A DNA stretch of 64,000 nt from Folioceros fuciformis (Eukaryota > Anthocerotophyta > Anthocerotopsida > Anthocerotales): assembly GCA_049999805.1 (NCBI GenBank), contig JBNGIO010006289.1:601141-665140 (forward strand), in the 5' to 3' direction. Below the pieces are notes generated by a model, which was not told the origin of the DNA, did no database searches, and saw only the letters and a list, made by a program, of their open reading frames with translations. This document shows positions 9,955 to 22,689 of the stretch, in pieces. A program made the translations under genes and the position numbers. Position 1 is the stretch's first letter. Every line of letters begins with the position of its first letter.

Positions 9955-11856
9955 TCACATCATCTCCACTTTAGCTGAATTCCTGTCACAAGGGGAAGTT
10001 TGGAAACCAGAGTCGGCTTTGTAAATGTGAGCGAACAGCTCTTCTTCGTCTGGCTGAGGAGCTTCAATAGCTTTGGCGGCAGCGTCCTCTACTTCTTGCC
10101 GGATTTCCTTGTCCATGTTCTTCAGCTCTTCTCCTGTCGCTACGCCCTCCTACCAGCGTATCCAACCGTCAACATTACTTTCTCAGTTAAACGAATGAGA
10201 GTCATTTGAAACGCTGATGAGTCTATTATGACATTTTTCACCTTGGTGATGACTTTCCGGATGCTTTCAATAGGATCTCGGCGTTGCCTAATCCCTTGCA
10301 CTTCATTCCGAGTGCGGTAGGTAACCCCAGGATCGGACATGCTGTGCCCGTGATACCTGTACGTGTCACACTCCAGAACTATCGGACCCTGCAGCAAAAA
10401 TTTAGAGTGAGCAACGTAGCTGCAGCACAATGCAGGACCAGGACTCGAAGCTGGTAACAGGCTGTAAATCACCTTTCCTGAGAGGCAGAGTTCTTTGGCA
10501 AACTTGAAGGCGTTCTTCACCGCAAACACGTCCATTCCGTCGACCTGCAGAAGCAACAGTTGGTGCAAGTGCCGCAGCATCAACTTCTAAATGCGGACGG
10601 ATCCATCACCTTCAAACCGGGGAGATAGGGGATCCTATCGTAGAACGTTGTCTTTTTGGAAGCTCTCCACTCTGCGGTTCCCATGCCATACTACAGGCGA
10701 AACCGGTCAGGTGATGACGAGAAAAAAACAGTAAGACGGTGCAAAGCTAGTTTGCAACTACCATCCCTGCAAGAACCCCAACACTCACATGGTTGTTTTC
10801 CACCACAAGAATGAGGGGCAATTCCCAGAGGGCCGCGAGGTTTGCTGCTTCAGAGATTTGGCCCTATCATTGGAAAAATTCGTTAGCTAGTACCGACTGG
10901 TCGAAGCTGGCCCAGCTGCTGCGAGAAACGAAAAGCTTCTTTCTAAGCCCACTAGCAAGATCGCCCCTTATACCTGATTTGCAGCGCCGTCTCCATATAT
11001 AGCCACAGCCACATGATTCTTGCTTTGATACTTGAGAGCGAAGGCAAGTCCTGCCCCTAGCGGCGGAGTGGTGCCGACAATGCCCCATCCTCCGTAGAAG
11101 TTGTTCTCCTTTTTGAATAGGTGCATGGAGCCTCCCTGGCCACGGGAACATCCTGTCTGCTTTCCCATAAGTTCCGAAAACACTTCCTGCGCCAGGAAAA
11201 CAGCACGGTCCTTTACATCTCCATCACTAAATCCCAGTGCAGACCTTGAAGCACGCAATTCCCGTACACTGCACACAGTTGTTCATCAACGCCGTTTAGC
11301 TCTTACAAATAAGGTTCCTCCCCGGCTGTAGAAGACGCCGTGATCCCGGTATGCTGTTATGACGGCATCTTGGAAGGTGAGAGCCCCCTCCATTCCAACA
11401 CACACCGCCTCCTGTCCATCGTACAGGTGGCAGAATCCTCGAATCAGCTGGTTTTTGAACAGCTGCGACCATGAGACAACAAAAAATAATGAGAATCTTG
11501 TGAGAAGCCAGGCCCGAGAGCCAGGAAATTGTCAGTGCGCTGCTCACCATGTCAGCCTTGATCTCCATTCTCCGAATAGTCGCCATTTGGCGGTAGAAGA
11601 TGAGGAGCTCCTTAGCAGTGGTGTGCGCAGTCTCAGGCGGCCCGTTGTCGAGCAAGTAGGGGGTATACGGCACTGCGATTGGCACCTCGATTGAGCGACC
11701 ATCCTTCTGTCCCGCCTCGTTAGTCTCGGACGAAAAGAGACGAACTGCAGGAACTGGTTGCTGCATGTGGCTATGGTTGTACCCATGCTTCGCCCGAACT
11801 CCCCGAGCTCCAGCACAAAAAGATTTCAGCACAGCAGCACCAGCTCGGCTCCCCAT
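9955..11856 (-). CDS. Pyruvate dehydrogenase E1 component subunit alpha, divergent paralog
   Basis: This is the alpha subunit of the thiamine-diphosphate E1 enzyme, which decarboxylates pyruvate in the mitochondrial pyruvate dehydrogenase complex. Exon 1 (11856-11548) gives an Arg/Ala/Ser-rich presequence and [10 protein letters not shown]. The next exons give [40 protein letters not shown], the TPP motif from IYGDGAANQ to [31 protein letters not shown] and [19 protein letters not shown], with phosphorylation site-1 Ser kept. The last exon, joined as [16 protein letters not shown], ends SAKVEMM. There are eight exons, all GT-AG. It differs from the canonical copy at 23.3 kb: [11 protein letters not shown] replaces GGNGIVGAQ, and the C-terminus [12 protein letters not shown] is unlike the plant type. 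Motifs suggest it is active, but a specialised role is possible. Confidence 0.9.
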
Positions 11857-12432
11857 CTTCAGCGCCGTGGCCTATGCTTCCCAACAGGCTCGCCAAAGGC
11901 GCTCGAGATCATGCACAAAGAAGAGGCCCTCAGGATCATGCACGAAGAAGAGGCGTCAGGATCGCGCATGCAGCAACTGAGTCTCAACCTTCGTTGTGGC
12001 CCGGCCGCGCCAGGTGGAGCAGATCCAAACCTGCCAAGTGTGCTAAAGGAATTACATTTTTTTTAATGAGAAATGATGACTTGACACTTAAATGCGGAAA
12101 AAGGGGTGGAAATTCCATGCAGCTCGTTACAATGGAACAACTTCAGCACAGAGGACGAGGGCAAGGGGAACTAGGCTCCACCTCATAAGGGAAGGGAGGG
12201 AACCGCGCAAAAAGCAAATTTACCGCTCCTCAAATTGACTGCATTAGGGACGTTGGAGTGCAACTGGGAGAAGGGGTGAAAGCTTTTCAAAGTTGAAGGC
12301 AAAGGCGGCACAGGATTCGCGCTCGGTGCAGGGCTGCAGTTGAAGTGCAAGGCCGTATGCGGCAGTAAATCCATCTCACGATCCATCTCCCGACTTCTCA
12401 CGGCTGCGCTGTTTTACATCTGACTTGGCGTC
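11857..12432. promoter_or_regulatory. Divergent promoter region, E1-alpha / ARP4
   Basis: The two genes start head to head 576 bp apart, so this interval must hold both promoters. No core motif was identified with confidence. A 27-bp direct duplication lies at 11907-11960. Confidence 0.4.
11907..11960. repeat. 27-bp direct repeat, two copies
   Basis: Two adjacent copies start GATCATGCAC at 11907 and 11934 and share the GAAGAAGAGG core with small differences. It is a minor local duplication in the 5' flank of the E1-alpha gene. Confidence 0.7.
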
Positions 12433-15400
12433 ATGTACGGGGGAGGTACTCTGCTCTTGCCCATCCTCTTCCTCGTCGTGTGCTGTTGCTATCGTTATCG
12501 CTATCGCTACTGCTGTTGCTCTGCTTGGCTTGGCTTGTTGCTAACCATGAGCTACATGGAACCGACCATGGCAGACGAGGTCTCGGCAATTGTGCTGGAT
12601 TTGGGGTCACATTCTTGTAAAGCTGGCTACGCAGGAGAAGATTTGCCCAAAGCTGTCTTTCCGTCTGTAAGCGCATTCCCCGTCACCCTGATTGCTTGAG
12701 CAGCCCAAAGTGTGAAAAAGTGCAATCGCCTTGACACCTGCTCCCTGCGTGATGCCGTGCAGGTGGTTGGGGCAATTGAGTTCACGGACGCTGCCAAAGC
12801 TGATGGCGACGTGGACGCCGCCGCCTTGAAGGCCCAAGAAGTAAACGCCAAGTCCGGCAGGAAGTTGTATTCTGGGATACAGGCTCTTGGCTATCGCCGA
12901 GATCATATGGAGGTGTAGCTTTGACATCCGACTTTGGGGAATGGTACCCACTTGCTTGCGAGCCTTGAGGTTGATGAAGGTTGCCTCTCGATGATGTGAC
13001 TATCAGGTCATTCCAGCCATGAAGGATGGACTCGTGTCAGATTGGGATGTTGTGGAGAGCATTTGGGAGCATGCTCTGAAGTGAGATGGATCCTCCTGTC
13101 TTATTCTGGGAAGTCATTGGCTTTATCTTTCAAGGTTTACGGCCAGTTGCCTAAACATGTTTGACAGGGATCGGCTGCTAGTGGAGCCGAAGGAGCACCC
13201 AATGCTGCTTGCAGAACCTTCATTCAATACGCAGCAACACAGAGAGAAGTACTATCACATCTCTGGGATTGGGTTTCTGTTGCCCTCATCAAGTGAAGGG
13301 TTTTTGAAGTTCGTGTATTTTTTCTTTGCAGGACTGTTGAGCTTATGTTCGAGAAGTATGGTGTTCCAGCCTTATTCCTTGCCAAGAATGCTGTGAGTTT
13401 ATGCTCTATGTTTCAGGCAAACTCAACTAGTTTGTGAGTTCGGAAACATGCACAAGGAATTCTGCAGCATTTCATGACAACGGTGTACCTGTGTTTCAGG
13501 TGTTAACGTCCTTTGCCTCTGGCCGAGCCACTTCGTTGGTTGTGGACTGGTCAGACTGCATACCTGGTCTGTCTCCTTTGGAATTGTTTCTATCACAGCT
13601 GACTGAATAGATAGCTACTGTTCCTAAATCGAAAGGAATTAAGGATAGACTTCTAGGTTTCACACGCATGTTGTGCTGTCTTATTTGGAGTATTGATCTC
13701 CTTGATTGCTGAGGAGGCGATGATTGTGGTAACGCTGTATGGTTGGTGGGTCTAGTGGTGGTGGCTCAACAACGGTAGCAGCTGTTCATGATGGATATGT
13801 TCTTCAAAAGGTGATTCTGTGTCATCTCTTCTTTGTGAACTGATCAGGCGTTATTTGCAGGGCTTTATGCATTCTGATGATAATTTGTTGGCTATCTTGG
13901 ATTTTGGAGAAAACCAGGCTATTGTAAGATCTCCAATTGGAGGGGAAGTGCTGACTGACTGCCTGCTAAAAACTTTAGAGAACAAGAGCATTGAGGTGAA
14001 CCCTAACCAAATGTTTTAATTGACCACTGTAAGTTGTAGCTGGACGTCTTGACATATTGGGTGGTTGCAGATAAAACCACGTTTCTCTTTCAAGCGCAAA
14101 GAAGTGCGGCCTGGGGAGTTTGAGGTAACTCATACTATCTCAGTCTTTTTTGGATTGTATGCTCGCTCTGGGCATTCTTCAGATGACAGAATGGGTCCTG
14201 TGTTGTCAACTTGAATGTAGTTGACCAGTTTGGACCACCCAAACACAACGGAAAGCTACTACAGATACATGCAGGTCGGTTCGTGGTCTTCAGTTGTTGT
14301 AATGGTTGTTATATCAGATACATGTTGTCCTACAGGTATTGAGCAAGATGGGATATCGTTTGACTTGATTTACCTGAGCTTCCACTTGTGAGCTGCAAAT
14401 TGTTTTGGTCTTGTGAACTCTTTGCAGAGAAGTATTGCAGCGGATGTAAAGGAATCAGTTTGTCGAGTCCCTGATATCACGTTCGATGGTGCGGTTCTGT
14501 TGACATTTCCTTTTCATTTGCTTCGCTGCAGCATATAAGGATCGCTTGTTCTAAGTTGGTGTTCTGTCTTCTGGCTCCAGAAAGCTCGTACGCAAATATT
14601 CCAACAACTCCGTATGAGCTACCTGATGGGCAGTGAGACCTCAACTTCTCAAGTGCGAATGTGTCGCTTGCTAGTACTACGTTCCACCCTGCTGACAACG
14701 CAACTGCGTTTGTTTTAGGATAATTGAAGTTGGAGCTGACAGATTTAAAATTCCAGACATCATGTTTAACCCGTCCCTTATCCAGGTCTGTTACTCTTGC
14801 TGAATGAGTCACGGGATGTGAGAGTTTCTGTCTGGGTTAGTGGTTGGTGAAAGCTTGTAATAGAGCATGATTGGTGCCACTTGCTCACCTTTTTCCTGTC
14901 CTGTATTCGTTGACAGACAATACCTGGAATGGAGTCTCCGTCACCTCTGCAGGGACTGCCTCAGATGGTCTGCTTCTTTTTGAAAGCCGTCGTCCTCATG
15001 AAAATGATTTCTGTGGTGGGTGGAACCGATTCCATGCTTATCTTGTAGTTTATTTGTAATACAGGTGATAGAGAGTATAAACAAGTGTGATGTTGATATC
15101 CGCCGTGAACTGTTCAGCAGCATTTTGGTAAGCGCGTTTGGAGGACGCGTAAGTCTTTTTTTCCTTTCGTAAGACGCTAGCATGTGCTTTTAGGGGTCAC
15201 AGCTCCACGTCCTGTTGTTTCAGCTTGCTGGAGGAGCAGCAGCAACGCAGCAAATGAAAGAGCGTTTGGAGAAAGAATTAGTTGAGGTATGATATGAGCC
15301 ACACCCTTGGTTTACTAGGAGTTAACGGGGTGGCCAGTTGTCTGAAGGCTCATCGTTGATGCGTCCAGGAGGCACCTCAAGCTGCAAGAGTAAAGGTTCT

Positions 15401-15738
15401 AGCAAGTGGAAATGCCATGGAACGGCGATTCAGGTAGTTTCTTGTTTTGGTTTTCATGGAGTAGAAAATTGTTTCACGGTGTCCGCCATGTCGTACAGAC
15501 GTTTTGTTCCGCTGCGGGGTTGGTAATAGCTCTCCGTCCGTGCAGTGTGTGGATAGGTGGCAGCATCCTCGCTTCTTTGGGATCCTTTCAGCAAATGTGG
15601 CTTTCTAAGCAAGAGTACGTGTTGATACGATGCACTTCCTGTGGCTCAGAGAAGAGTCACTCAGTTCTTTAAGTCATTGCATTGATGTGCAGATTTGAGG
15701 AGCACGGTCCAGCGTACGTGCAGAGGAAGTGTCCGTGA
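12433..15738 (+). CDS. ARP4: Actin-related protein 4 (nuclear ARP)
   Basis: ARP4 is a nuclear actin-like subunit of SWR1, INO80, NuA4 and SWI/SNF chromatin complexes. The first coding exon is only 13 nt (12433-12445) and encodes MYGG plus one base. Spliced to 12575 it gives [20 protein letters not shown], the family's exact N-terminus, which fixes the start. Later exons give [149 protein letters not shown] and [20 protein letters not shown]. The C-terminus is [13 protein letters not shown], then TGA. The junction before [10 protein letters not shown] is ambiguous: an upstream acceptor near 13860 would add about 19 residues absent from relatives, so the acceptor at AACCAG-GCT is preferred. Confidence 0.94.
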
Positions 15739-15931
15739 TTCTATGCAATGCCATGGTTCTGTGCAAGCCGCGTTGAGCACATGGATGCAACTAGCAACAC
15801 CAACAAGAGGGCACATGAAATTTGCTTTCTTGTAGAGGACGATGCTTGTCGTAAGATGAAAGGCAACTGGTGTTGACACAATCAATTGACAGGGAGACGA
15901 GATTCTAGGAAAAGATGATGGTTGCCATTGA
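15739..15931. other. Short convergent 3' gap
   Basis: Only 193 bp separate the stop codons of the convergent ARP4 and TTI1 genes, so their 3' untranslated regions probably overlap or abut. Confidence 0.6.
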
Positions 15932-18900
15932 TCAGCAACCTCTGATAGTTGGCAAAAGCTTTGCTGCACATTTGCTATCCATGTCCAACACAGTGTCTCC
16001 CTCCACGTAATGCACCCACAGGGCATCTTTTGGAGACTTGGGTGGAGGTAAAATCTCAGCAAGTTGAGAGAACTCTCCCCTGCTGAGGACAGAGTGATCA
16101 CTCCTGTCAGCCGCACTGTACGCCACGTCGGCCACAAGGATCCAAACAAGGTCTCCATCAATTTGTGACAAAGCGACCAAGGCCTCACTCACTCTGTCAT
16201 ACATACTCGGGACCATACAACCGAGCCCTAAGATCCATGACGCCAGGACTCCAACGACCCCCTCCAAGGCTGGTGCACTCTTCTTCCTCCCAGCTATCGA
16301 CGTTACACACTGCAGCACAGCTTCCTGAACTTGGGCAACCTCTACTGACGAAGAATGATGTTCTCGCCCTCTAGGGTCCCCTTGTACATTCCTCCCTGTG
16401 AAAACGCTCTCGCTGGACCTGTAAAGCATCATCTTTGATACTGTACCAGTGAAAGGTTGATTGTGAAGAAGCTTTACAATAAATGGCAAAGCATCCTTCT
16501 TCATTCGACGTGCAAAAAACTCCCCTCCACATTGATGTGTTGCGGTGGCTATAACTGCAAGCGCCCTGATCACAACCTGTAAAAATCAAACACTATGAGT
16601 ACAAAGCATTCCACTTCGCAGCTGTTCATTCAACTCGATGCAAGAACACGCTTACCGAAGACTTCCTATGCTGCAAAGTCGTTACTAGATGAGGCCAAAG
16701 ACGATGCATCGTTGGTAATAGTTTCATCCCAACGTTGTCGGATTCATGGTTTGCTTCAGGTATGCTCCGGTGCTCTTTGACGTACTGCTTAGTCGATTTA
16801 TCGACGCCTTGTATTGCCTCAAAGCCAGCCAAAGAGGATATGCCATACTGCAGGCAATGGGACCCAACGAAGATGGCCTAGCGTTAGAGGGGCTGGTTGA
16901 ACAAACATGCAACGCAGAGACGGTCAATCTACTAGACTAAGTTAGCAGAACATTTTCCTTCAACGTGACACACGAGTACACCCACCTCTACCGTGTCAAG
17001 AGCAAGGAGGCATATTTGCTGTTCCTTTGATGCGAGAAGAGGACCACAAGTCAAAATGCATGAAGCTGCAATAGAGCCAATACAACGGCAAGATTTCTCT
17101 CTGTCCTCCAGCTCAACCACTGCTTCATCAAGTGCTTGGTCTCTTTCCTCGAGGGACAAACGTGATGCCTCAAGAACCCTTTGAGCACATCCTGCAGCTC
17201 TGGAGGCCGCTAAAAGACCTTCCTGTTGTGCTGCCTTGCTTATCTCCCGTAGACCCTGGACATCAATTCAGAGTTTGGGTTATGGAAACCAGTCGTCAGG
17301 CGTCCCCGGCATTGATAGGAAAAACGTACCCGTAGCAATGGCACAGTATACTGTGGATGCTGCTGTCTCGCAGGAATCTCCAGTTCAAGTTGAACACTTC
17401 GCATCTGATAGGCAGTGTACCGAACGCTGGTCAAATGAATTAATCAGGCCAACAGGCACATTACATGGAATGAACAGGAAAACTCAGGGAAAGGCTACAT
17501 ACAGGCTCTTCAAGAAGTGGCAAAAGATCATGGGCTGCGCCAGTATGACGAAGAATGGCTGCCAAAAGGTTTGGAGCGTTGGGATACAAAGCAAAATGCC
17601 TCAGTTGCCGGCATAAAGAGTCTATAATGTGGTCTGCATTTACCATCACAAGAGCCTTGACCTACATAAGCAAGACCAACGTTCAGAGAAAAGTTTGAGC
17701 ACAAGTGACAAAATAGAAATACGTGCACCAAGATGAAACCCAGATATACCGAGCTATATCCACAATGCATACAGATTGTCCGTAGAACAACATCTGCAGC
17801 ATTGCTGACATTATTGGAGCCACAGCCGAGCCTCTCCAACAAAGCATATAACACCAATCCTAGGAAGCCGTGGTCATCGAACAACTTTCCCAAAGAAAGT
17901 GCGAATACCCCCAATCCTTCTACTAGAACCTGCCAAAATAGTAACCTACACAGGATTACCATGCATTGAATCTTCCACCACAAAGACTTGCGTAAGGACA
18001 AACATGATAAACACTGCGCGGAAGGAGGCAAAAACCTGCTGTAACATTCCAATGTCTTCTGTAAGGCTTAAAGGAGTACCACCATTTTCATCCACAAGAC
18101 TACCGTCACTGAAAGGATCCCATATCTCAGAAACCATGTAGTCATGGATAACATCCCCCACCAAATTGACAATCGATTTCCTTCCAAGATTACGGTCTGT
18201 TTGACCCCAACCCTCAAATAGGTAATGAACAACTGCGGGTGTTGTCAACCCAGCACTGGGAAGCCAGCCCTGGCCAAATATAAATGCTTCACTTGGCGCG
18301 GAATGCCCAAACATTGCAAAGAGGGCATCAGTCCAGACTCCGGAGGCCCCATATATAATTTCATTCAGTAGGACAACTGCTGTGGCGGCTGTCCGAACAT
18401 GATGGCCAGCTCCAAACATTGCACCTGACCTTGTCTGTGCAATCACATTCCTGCTGTCGGATTCTCGAGCAATTTGTCGGAGAGTATCTAGAAGAGGCTC
18501 CACGATCTTCAAAACAGCCACTCCATCTGACATTCCTGCTCAGATCCGACAATTCTATGAGCCGGATGTACAGAAAATTAGACGAGCGTGCACCACGCCC
18601 AAATCTGGACTCATAAATGTTAACTAACCTGTGGCAGCAGAAAGCCCAGCAAGTCTAAGGATGTACGAAACATTTGTATACAATGAACTGCCGCCTGTAC
18701 GTACTAGCCACGGAGGCATTCTAGGTAGCTTGTCTACTGCAGTCACATCTCCGACAGATTGCATTGTTGGCAACTGCTTCGGACTTACGTCTTCTATTAG
18801 GGGCGTATACACATTACTTGACGAGGAACCCACATGTGCATGGTCTACCGTAAGAAGGTGGCTGAACGACCCAGACAAAGCTGTACTGAAGCTCAAACAT

Positions 18901-21720
18901 TGAGTCATGGCATTGACAAAGCGTGCAATTAGCACCTGCGTTCAGAATCAAGGTGAGGGATGTGAGGCAGCAGAAGAACCTATCAGAACCCAATATACAA
19001 TCCTCGGATAAAAGCTCACCGGTGAATTCAGCAACTCCAGTGAAACAGTGTCAGGTCCGGCAAAGAACATAGCTGCAGCCAACTGGCGTGCATAGAGGAC
19101 TGCAACCTTCTCGTCTGATAGATACAAAGATCTTGGAAGCTTGTCTACCAGCCTGTTGTACGAGGAACAAACCCATCAGGTCAGACACAGTAATATCTAC
19201 GAAGAACTTCTAATGCCCTTGAGAAAGTTACAAGAAGAGCATAACATGTACTTCAGCCATCAATCCTGCTGCACTTTAGAATCAAGACGAACCCTAGACC
19301 AGAGTCATAATAAAGAATGTAGTACCTTCCCATCACGTCAACAAGACCGACGCTCAGTGATTTCAAACTCATATCCTCCAAACCATTCTCTTGTCTGGGC
19401 GAATGCCTTGGCATTGAGTGATAAGACACTGATACCAACGCTGCAAGATGAGTACAAGCTGCACAAGCTACTTGCTTCCAGTCATCACAAGCCAATGACA
19501 GCAGGCATTCCTGCACAAAATTGCTGCTCTTTAGTGGTTCTGCAGTATGGCTTGCAGAGGACAGGAATCAGTGCAGGTTTATCACAAACGAATTTAATCA
19601 CAGTCTAAATCCTGACTCTCTGCGCCACCTCAAATCGCATTCACAAAGCAAACCTAACCATCAAACCACCATACTCCTACCAGCAGCAATTGTGTGCAGT
19701 TTGCCAACGTTCTTGTACAGGCCTTGAGAAAAAGAGATGTGACATCAACCACCGTGAGCCTGATAGTAGGTGCTGGATGCGCACATAACTAAAGTTACAA
19801 GTGCATAACAAACAGTCAGATATTGTGTAAATCATCAATACTGTGCTGTCCATGATACTTGGTGCAAACCAAGCAAAGCTTTAGGAGAAAAAGCTCACCA
19901 ATGGCATGACTCTTGTTAGGAGTTTGTTAATATTGCCCGTAGTCGACTGCACCCATTCTTTGTCTCTCTCCAGACGAAAGTCAGCTACATCGGGATCTAT
20001 ACTTACCTTTGAGGTAGATGCCTCAATTGCTTGTTGCTTTTGTTTGCCTTCAATTCCTGAGGGCCCAAAAGTTGATTCTGTCATAATAGCTGGAGATCTG
20101 CTTTCCGATTCAGATCCTTTCTGAAGAGAGACAGACACTGCACGCAGCCTTGCCAAGGCAACATCCACAGAGACCAGACTGTTTGGCAACTCTACACTTA
20201 ATGCTTGACTGGGCAAGCCGTCCTGAGAGGTTGCACTATTTTGGGCATCTCCCAACACAAACAGAATTATCTCAGCCATGGCCCTGAGCGATTCCTCTAG
20301 CGCAACTGGGCTTCCAGCGGCACCTGAAGTGTAAGACGGGATAGAACTTGCACCGTGTTTCTTTGCAATTCTCATGCCCTTTACAAGACTGCTTGCCACC
20401 CCTGGCAAGAAGAAGGAGAGAGCGTCTGCAGACCCAACCTGTGAACATGTCAGCAACTGAATGCTTTGTAGCTTGACGTGCCCATTCTCTCCAAAAACCT
20501 CTGCTTCCCCCAGGCACATACCTTCCACAAAAGAGCACGAAGAGTGGATAATGCATCCCCACGCAGCTTCGAACTGCCCAATGCTCCACGAACAGCTTCT
20601 CCTTCAGAGATCTGTTCAAACGGCAAATCAGCTTGCATAAAACCACAGACATTGACATGGATAACAGATACGAGGAAGAAGAATGTCGTATGAAACCTTC
20701 AGGAGCAAATCGAGTATATATCCAATAGTGGAAGCCATCCCCTCTGAGTGGAACGAAGCCAAGAGGCAACCATTCACTATCTGAGAGTCCCCAGCTTCAG
20801 CAACTTTCATGGAGGCCGTCGCCACATACTGCACGTAAAATTGAAGCTCGTCGTTGTGAAGTGGCGGCGTTGACAGGAGGTGGCAAACACATCGTGAGTC
20901 TCCACATGGCTTCAGTGATAAGAAGGTTGCGCGTAGGCACTTGACTGCCCCATGTCTAAATTCTTCAGATGCTTGAGATGGCAATAGCGCAGCAGCTCCA
21001 GATAATTTCCTCAACACTGTTGCCATCTGATGAAACAGGCCCAAATTTTGAGAAAGATCCTCGTCAGAAAACCATTTGGCTGCTCGAAAGAGTGAAGAAG
21101 CGGATTTCGGCACAACGGTTGCATTCCTACTCGTCTAAAATCAGAAAATGAGCCAGTGCCCAGTGCCATCAACCTGGTCATGACTTTGTACAGGGCATCT
21201 CCGCAGCAGCATCTCCAAGCACGATAACACACCTTCGGCCGTCGTGTCACGTATCAAATTGACAGTGGTGTGGCCGGCAGATGACCTGGTGGCCACTGCC
21301 GCGTCCAGCAGCAGAAACAAAGGGAAGAGTACGTATCTGAAGACCAGACACAAGCAGAAAAAGCACAAAAATTTGAGCAGAGGAAGCGCAGATTGCCGCG
21401 ACAATCCATCAAACAGAATCAGAGGCAAAGACGAGGTTGAGGCCATACTCCATGCAGGGTTGCAATCCAGAGAGTGGCACGTCTGCAAGCAGTGACTCGA
21501 GGGAGTGCAGGAGGTCAGTGGGTGATGCCACTGCACCTGTGGGGATGTGAAGCAGCTGCGTGCACAGCGGGCGAAGCAATTGGAAGGCGCGGCGAGCATC
21601 ATCCTCACGATCAGCATCATCCTGGCTCCCTTGGTTGTGCTGCCGTCGCGCCTCAGTTTCGGGAAACATGGCGCTTGCCTTCCTGATGGCGGTATCAGGA
21701 TCGTTCACCAGCTCCGTCAT
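15932..21720 (-). CDS. TTI1: TELO2-interacting protein 1 homolog (TTI1), HEAT/ARM repeat protein
   Basis: TTI1 is the large helical-repeat scaffold of the TTT (TELO2-TTI1-TTI2) complex. That complex stabilises PIK-like kinases such as TOR, ATM and ATR with HSP90. The gene spans 5.8 kb with many short exons. Recognisable segments in order are CMEYVLFPLFLLLDAAVA (spliced at 21.45/21.33 kb), AEGVLSCLEMLLRRCPV, RAAKWFSDEDLSQNL, DEIIYG-type repeats around 18.4 kb, AADVVLRTICMHCGYSS (17.8 kb), LLPTMHRLWPHLVTTL (16.7 kb) and, in the last exon, ALSQIDGDLVWILVADVAYS and ILPPPKSPKDALWVHYVEGD. These match plant TTI1 from N- to C-terminus. The first ATG in frame is at 21720; an upstream in-frame TTG was ignored. 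Exact exon borders were not all resolved. Confidence 0.85.
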
Positions 21721-21951
21721 AAGCGTATAGTGGACGAGGCACAAATCGAAGAATTCCTGTCATGGTAATCGGCCTGGCTGCAGCTCAGGTCAAGCACTGG
21801 CAGAGACTGATGATAGTGGGTAGCAAACAGTTTAACCTAATGGTTCGTCTCGCGGCTCCCATAACGGCTGGCTTTCACGGCGGAAGGAACTTCAACCGTT
21901 GGCACTGGAGCCATCGTGTGCTGGGCTGAGCTTTCTCCTCCGCGAGCGCCT
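21721..21951. promoter_or_regulatory. Compact bidirectional promoter, TTI1 / unknown gene
   Basis: The start codons of TTI1 (minus) and the 245-residue protein (plus) are only 231 bp apart. Both promoters and 5' untranslated regions must fit here or overlap. No specific motif was assigned. Confidence 0.45.
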
Positions 21952-22689
21952 ATGGGGGCAGGGAAGAGGCTAGTGCCGGGGGTGTCACCCGAGGATGCCG
22001 ATTTTCCATCAGCTCTGCCTCCCAGCCCAACACGCTCCTGTGCTGGTCTGGACGATGAGTTACTGGAACTTGACAGCGCAGAAGCCGAATCGGATCAGTT
22101 CACCTCCGTGGTATCCATGCTGAACGCCATCGACATCCAAACCTACCACCTGCATCCGCAGCCGGTGGGGGGCAACAGGCCAGTACTCCGGCCTTCTGCC
22201 CAGGAGATTGCTCACACGAAGCAGGAGCCCCGCGGTGAGCTTAAGAAGTCCACACCATTAGCTTTCGACGAGTACGAAGCCAGGATTCTGGCCTTGAGCA
22301 AGCAGAAACCATCCTCGGAAAGCGTCCTCCTCAAGGCGTGCATCACGCCGGACAACATCCTAGAGCACATTCGAGATTATGTGAAGCAGCGTCCCGAGCT
22401 GGCATGCCTCACCTTGGAGGAAACCCTCCTGGCAATGCTACGATCTGAAAGTTACTACCCGGGACCCCACTGGCTGGTCAGGCCAGCCAGTGAGATGGAC
22501 GTGGAGAGGGCCGACGTCCTGTGGCGTTGCATGCTAGATCCTTCCAGCATGGAGATAGACGATGTGGAAATGATCTTCTTCGAGGAGAAAGGCAGTCCAG
22601 AGCCGGGGCAGTGGGAAGGAGTCGTGACAGAGGCCGATTCTGCTCCTTCTTCCATGACCGGAGCAGATCAAACGCAAATCCAGATCTAG
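21952..22689 (+). CDS. Unrecognised acidic protein, 245 residues
   Basis: This is a single-exon frame from the first ATG (21952) to TAG. I do not recognise a family. The N-terminal 60 residues are rich in Pro, Ser, Asp and Glu (PPSPTRSCAGLDDELLELDS) and look disordered. From about residue 105 a helical-looking part follows: FDEYEARILALSKQKP, SVLLKACITPDNILEHIRDY and LACLTLEETLLAMLRSESYY. Then comes a Trp-containing segment (GPHWLVRP, DVLWRCMLDP) and an acidic end (IDDVEMIFFEEK). No signal peptide, membrane span or catalytic motif was seen. Codon and GC use is like the neighbouring real genes, and the frame is long and free of interruption, which supports it being coding. It is head to head with TTI1. 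Confidence 0.6.
   Translation: MGAGKRLVPGVSPEDADFPSALPPSPTRSCAGLDDELLELDSAEAESDQFTSVVSMLNAIDIQTYHLHPQPVGGNRPVLRPSAQEIAHTKQEPRGELKKSTPLAFDEYEARILALSKQKPSSESVLLKACITPDNILEHIRDYVKQRPELACLTLEETLLAMLRSESYYPGPHWLVRPASEMDVERADVLWRCMLDPSSMEIDDVEMIFFEEKGSPEPGQWEGVVTEADSAPSSMTGADQTQIQI

Noticed and set aside
13858-13915. Extra 19-residue insert in ARP4 before [10 protein letters not shown]
   Set aside because: The frame is open, but relatives lack it and a good acceptor (AACCAG) lies exactly at the conserved junction, so it is more likely intron.
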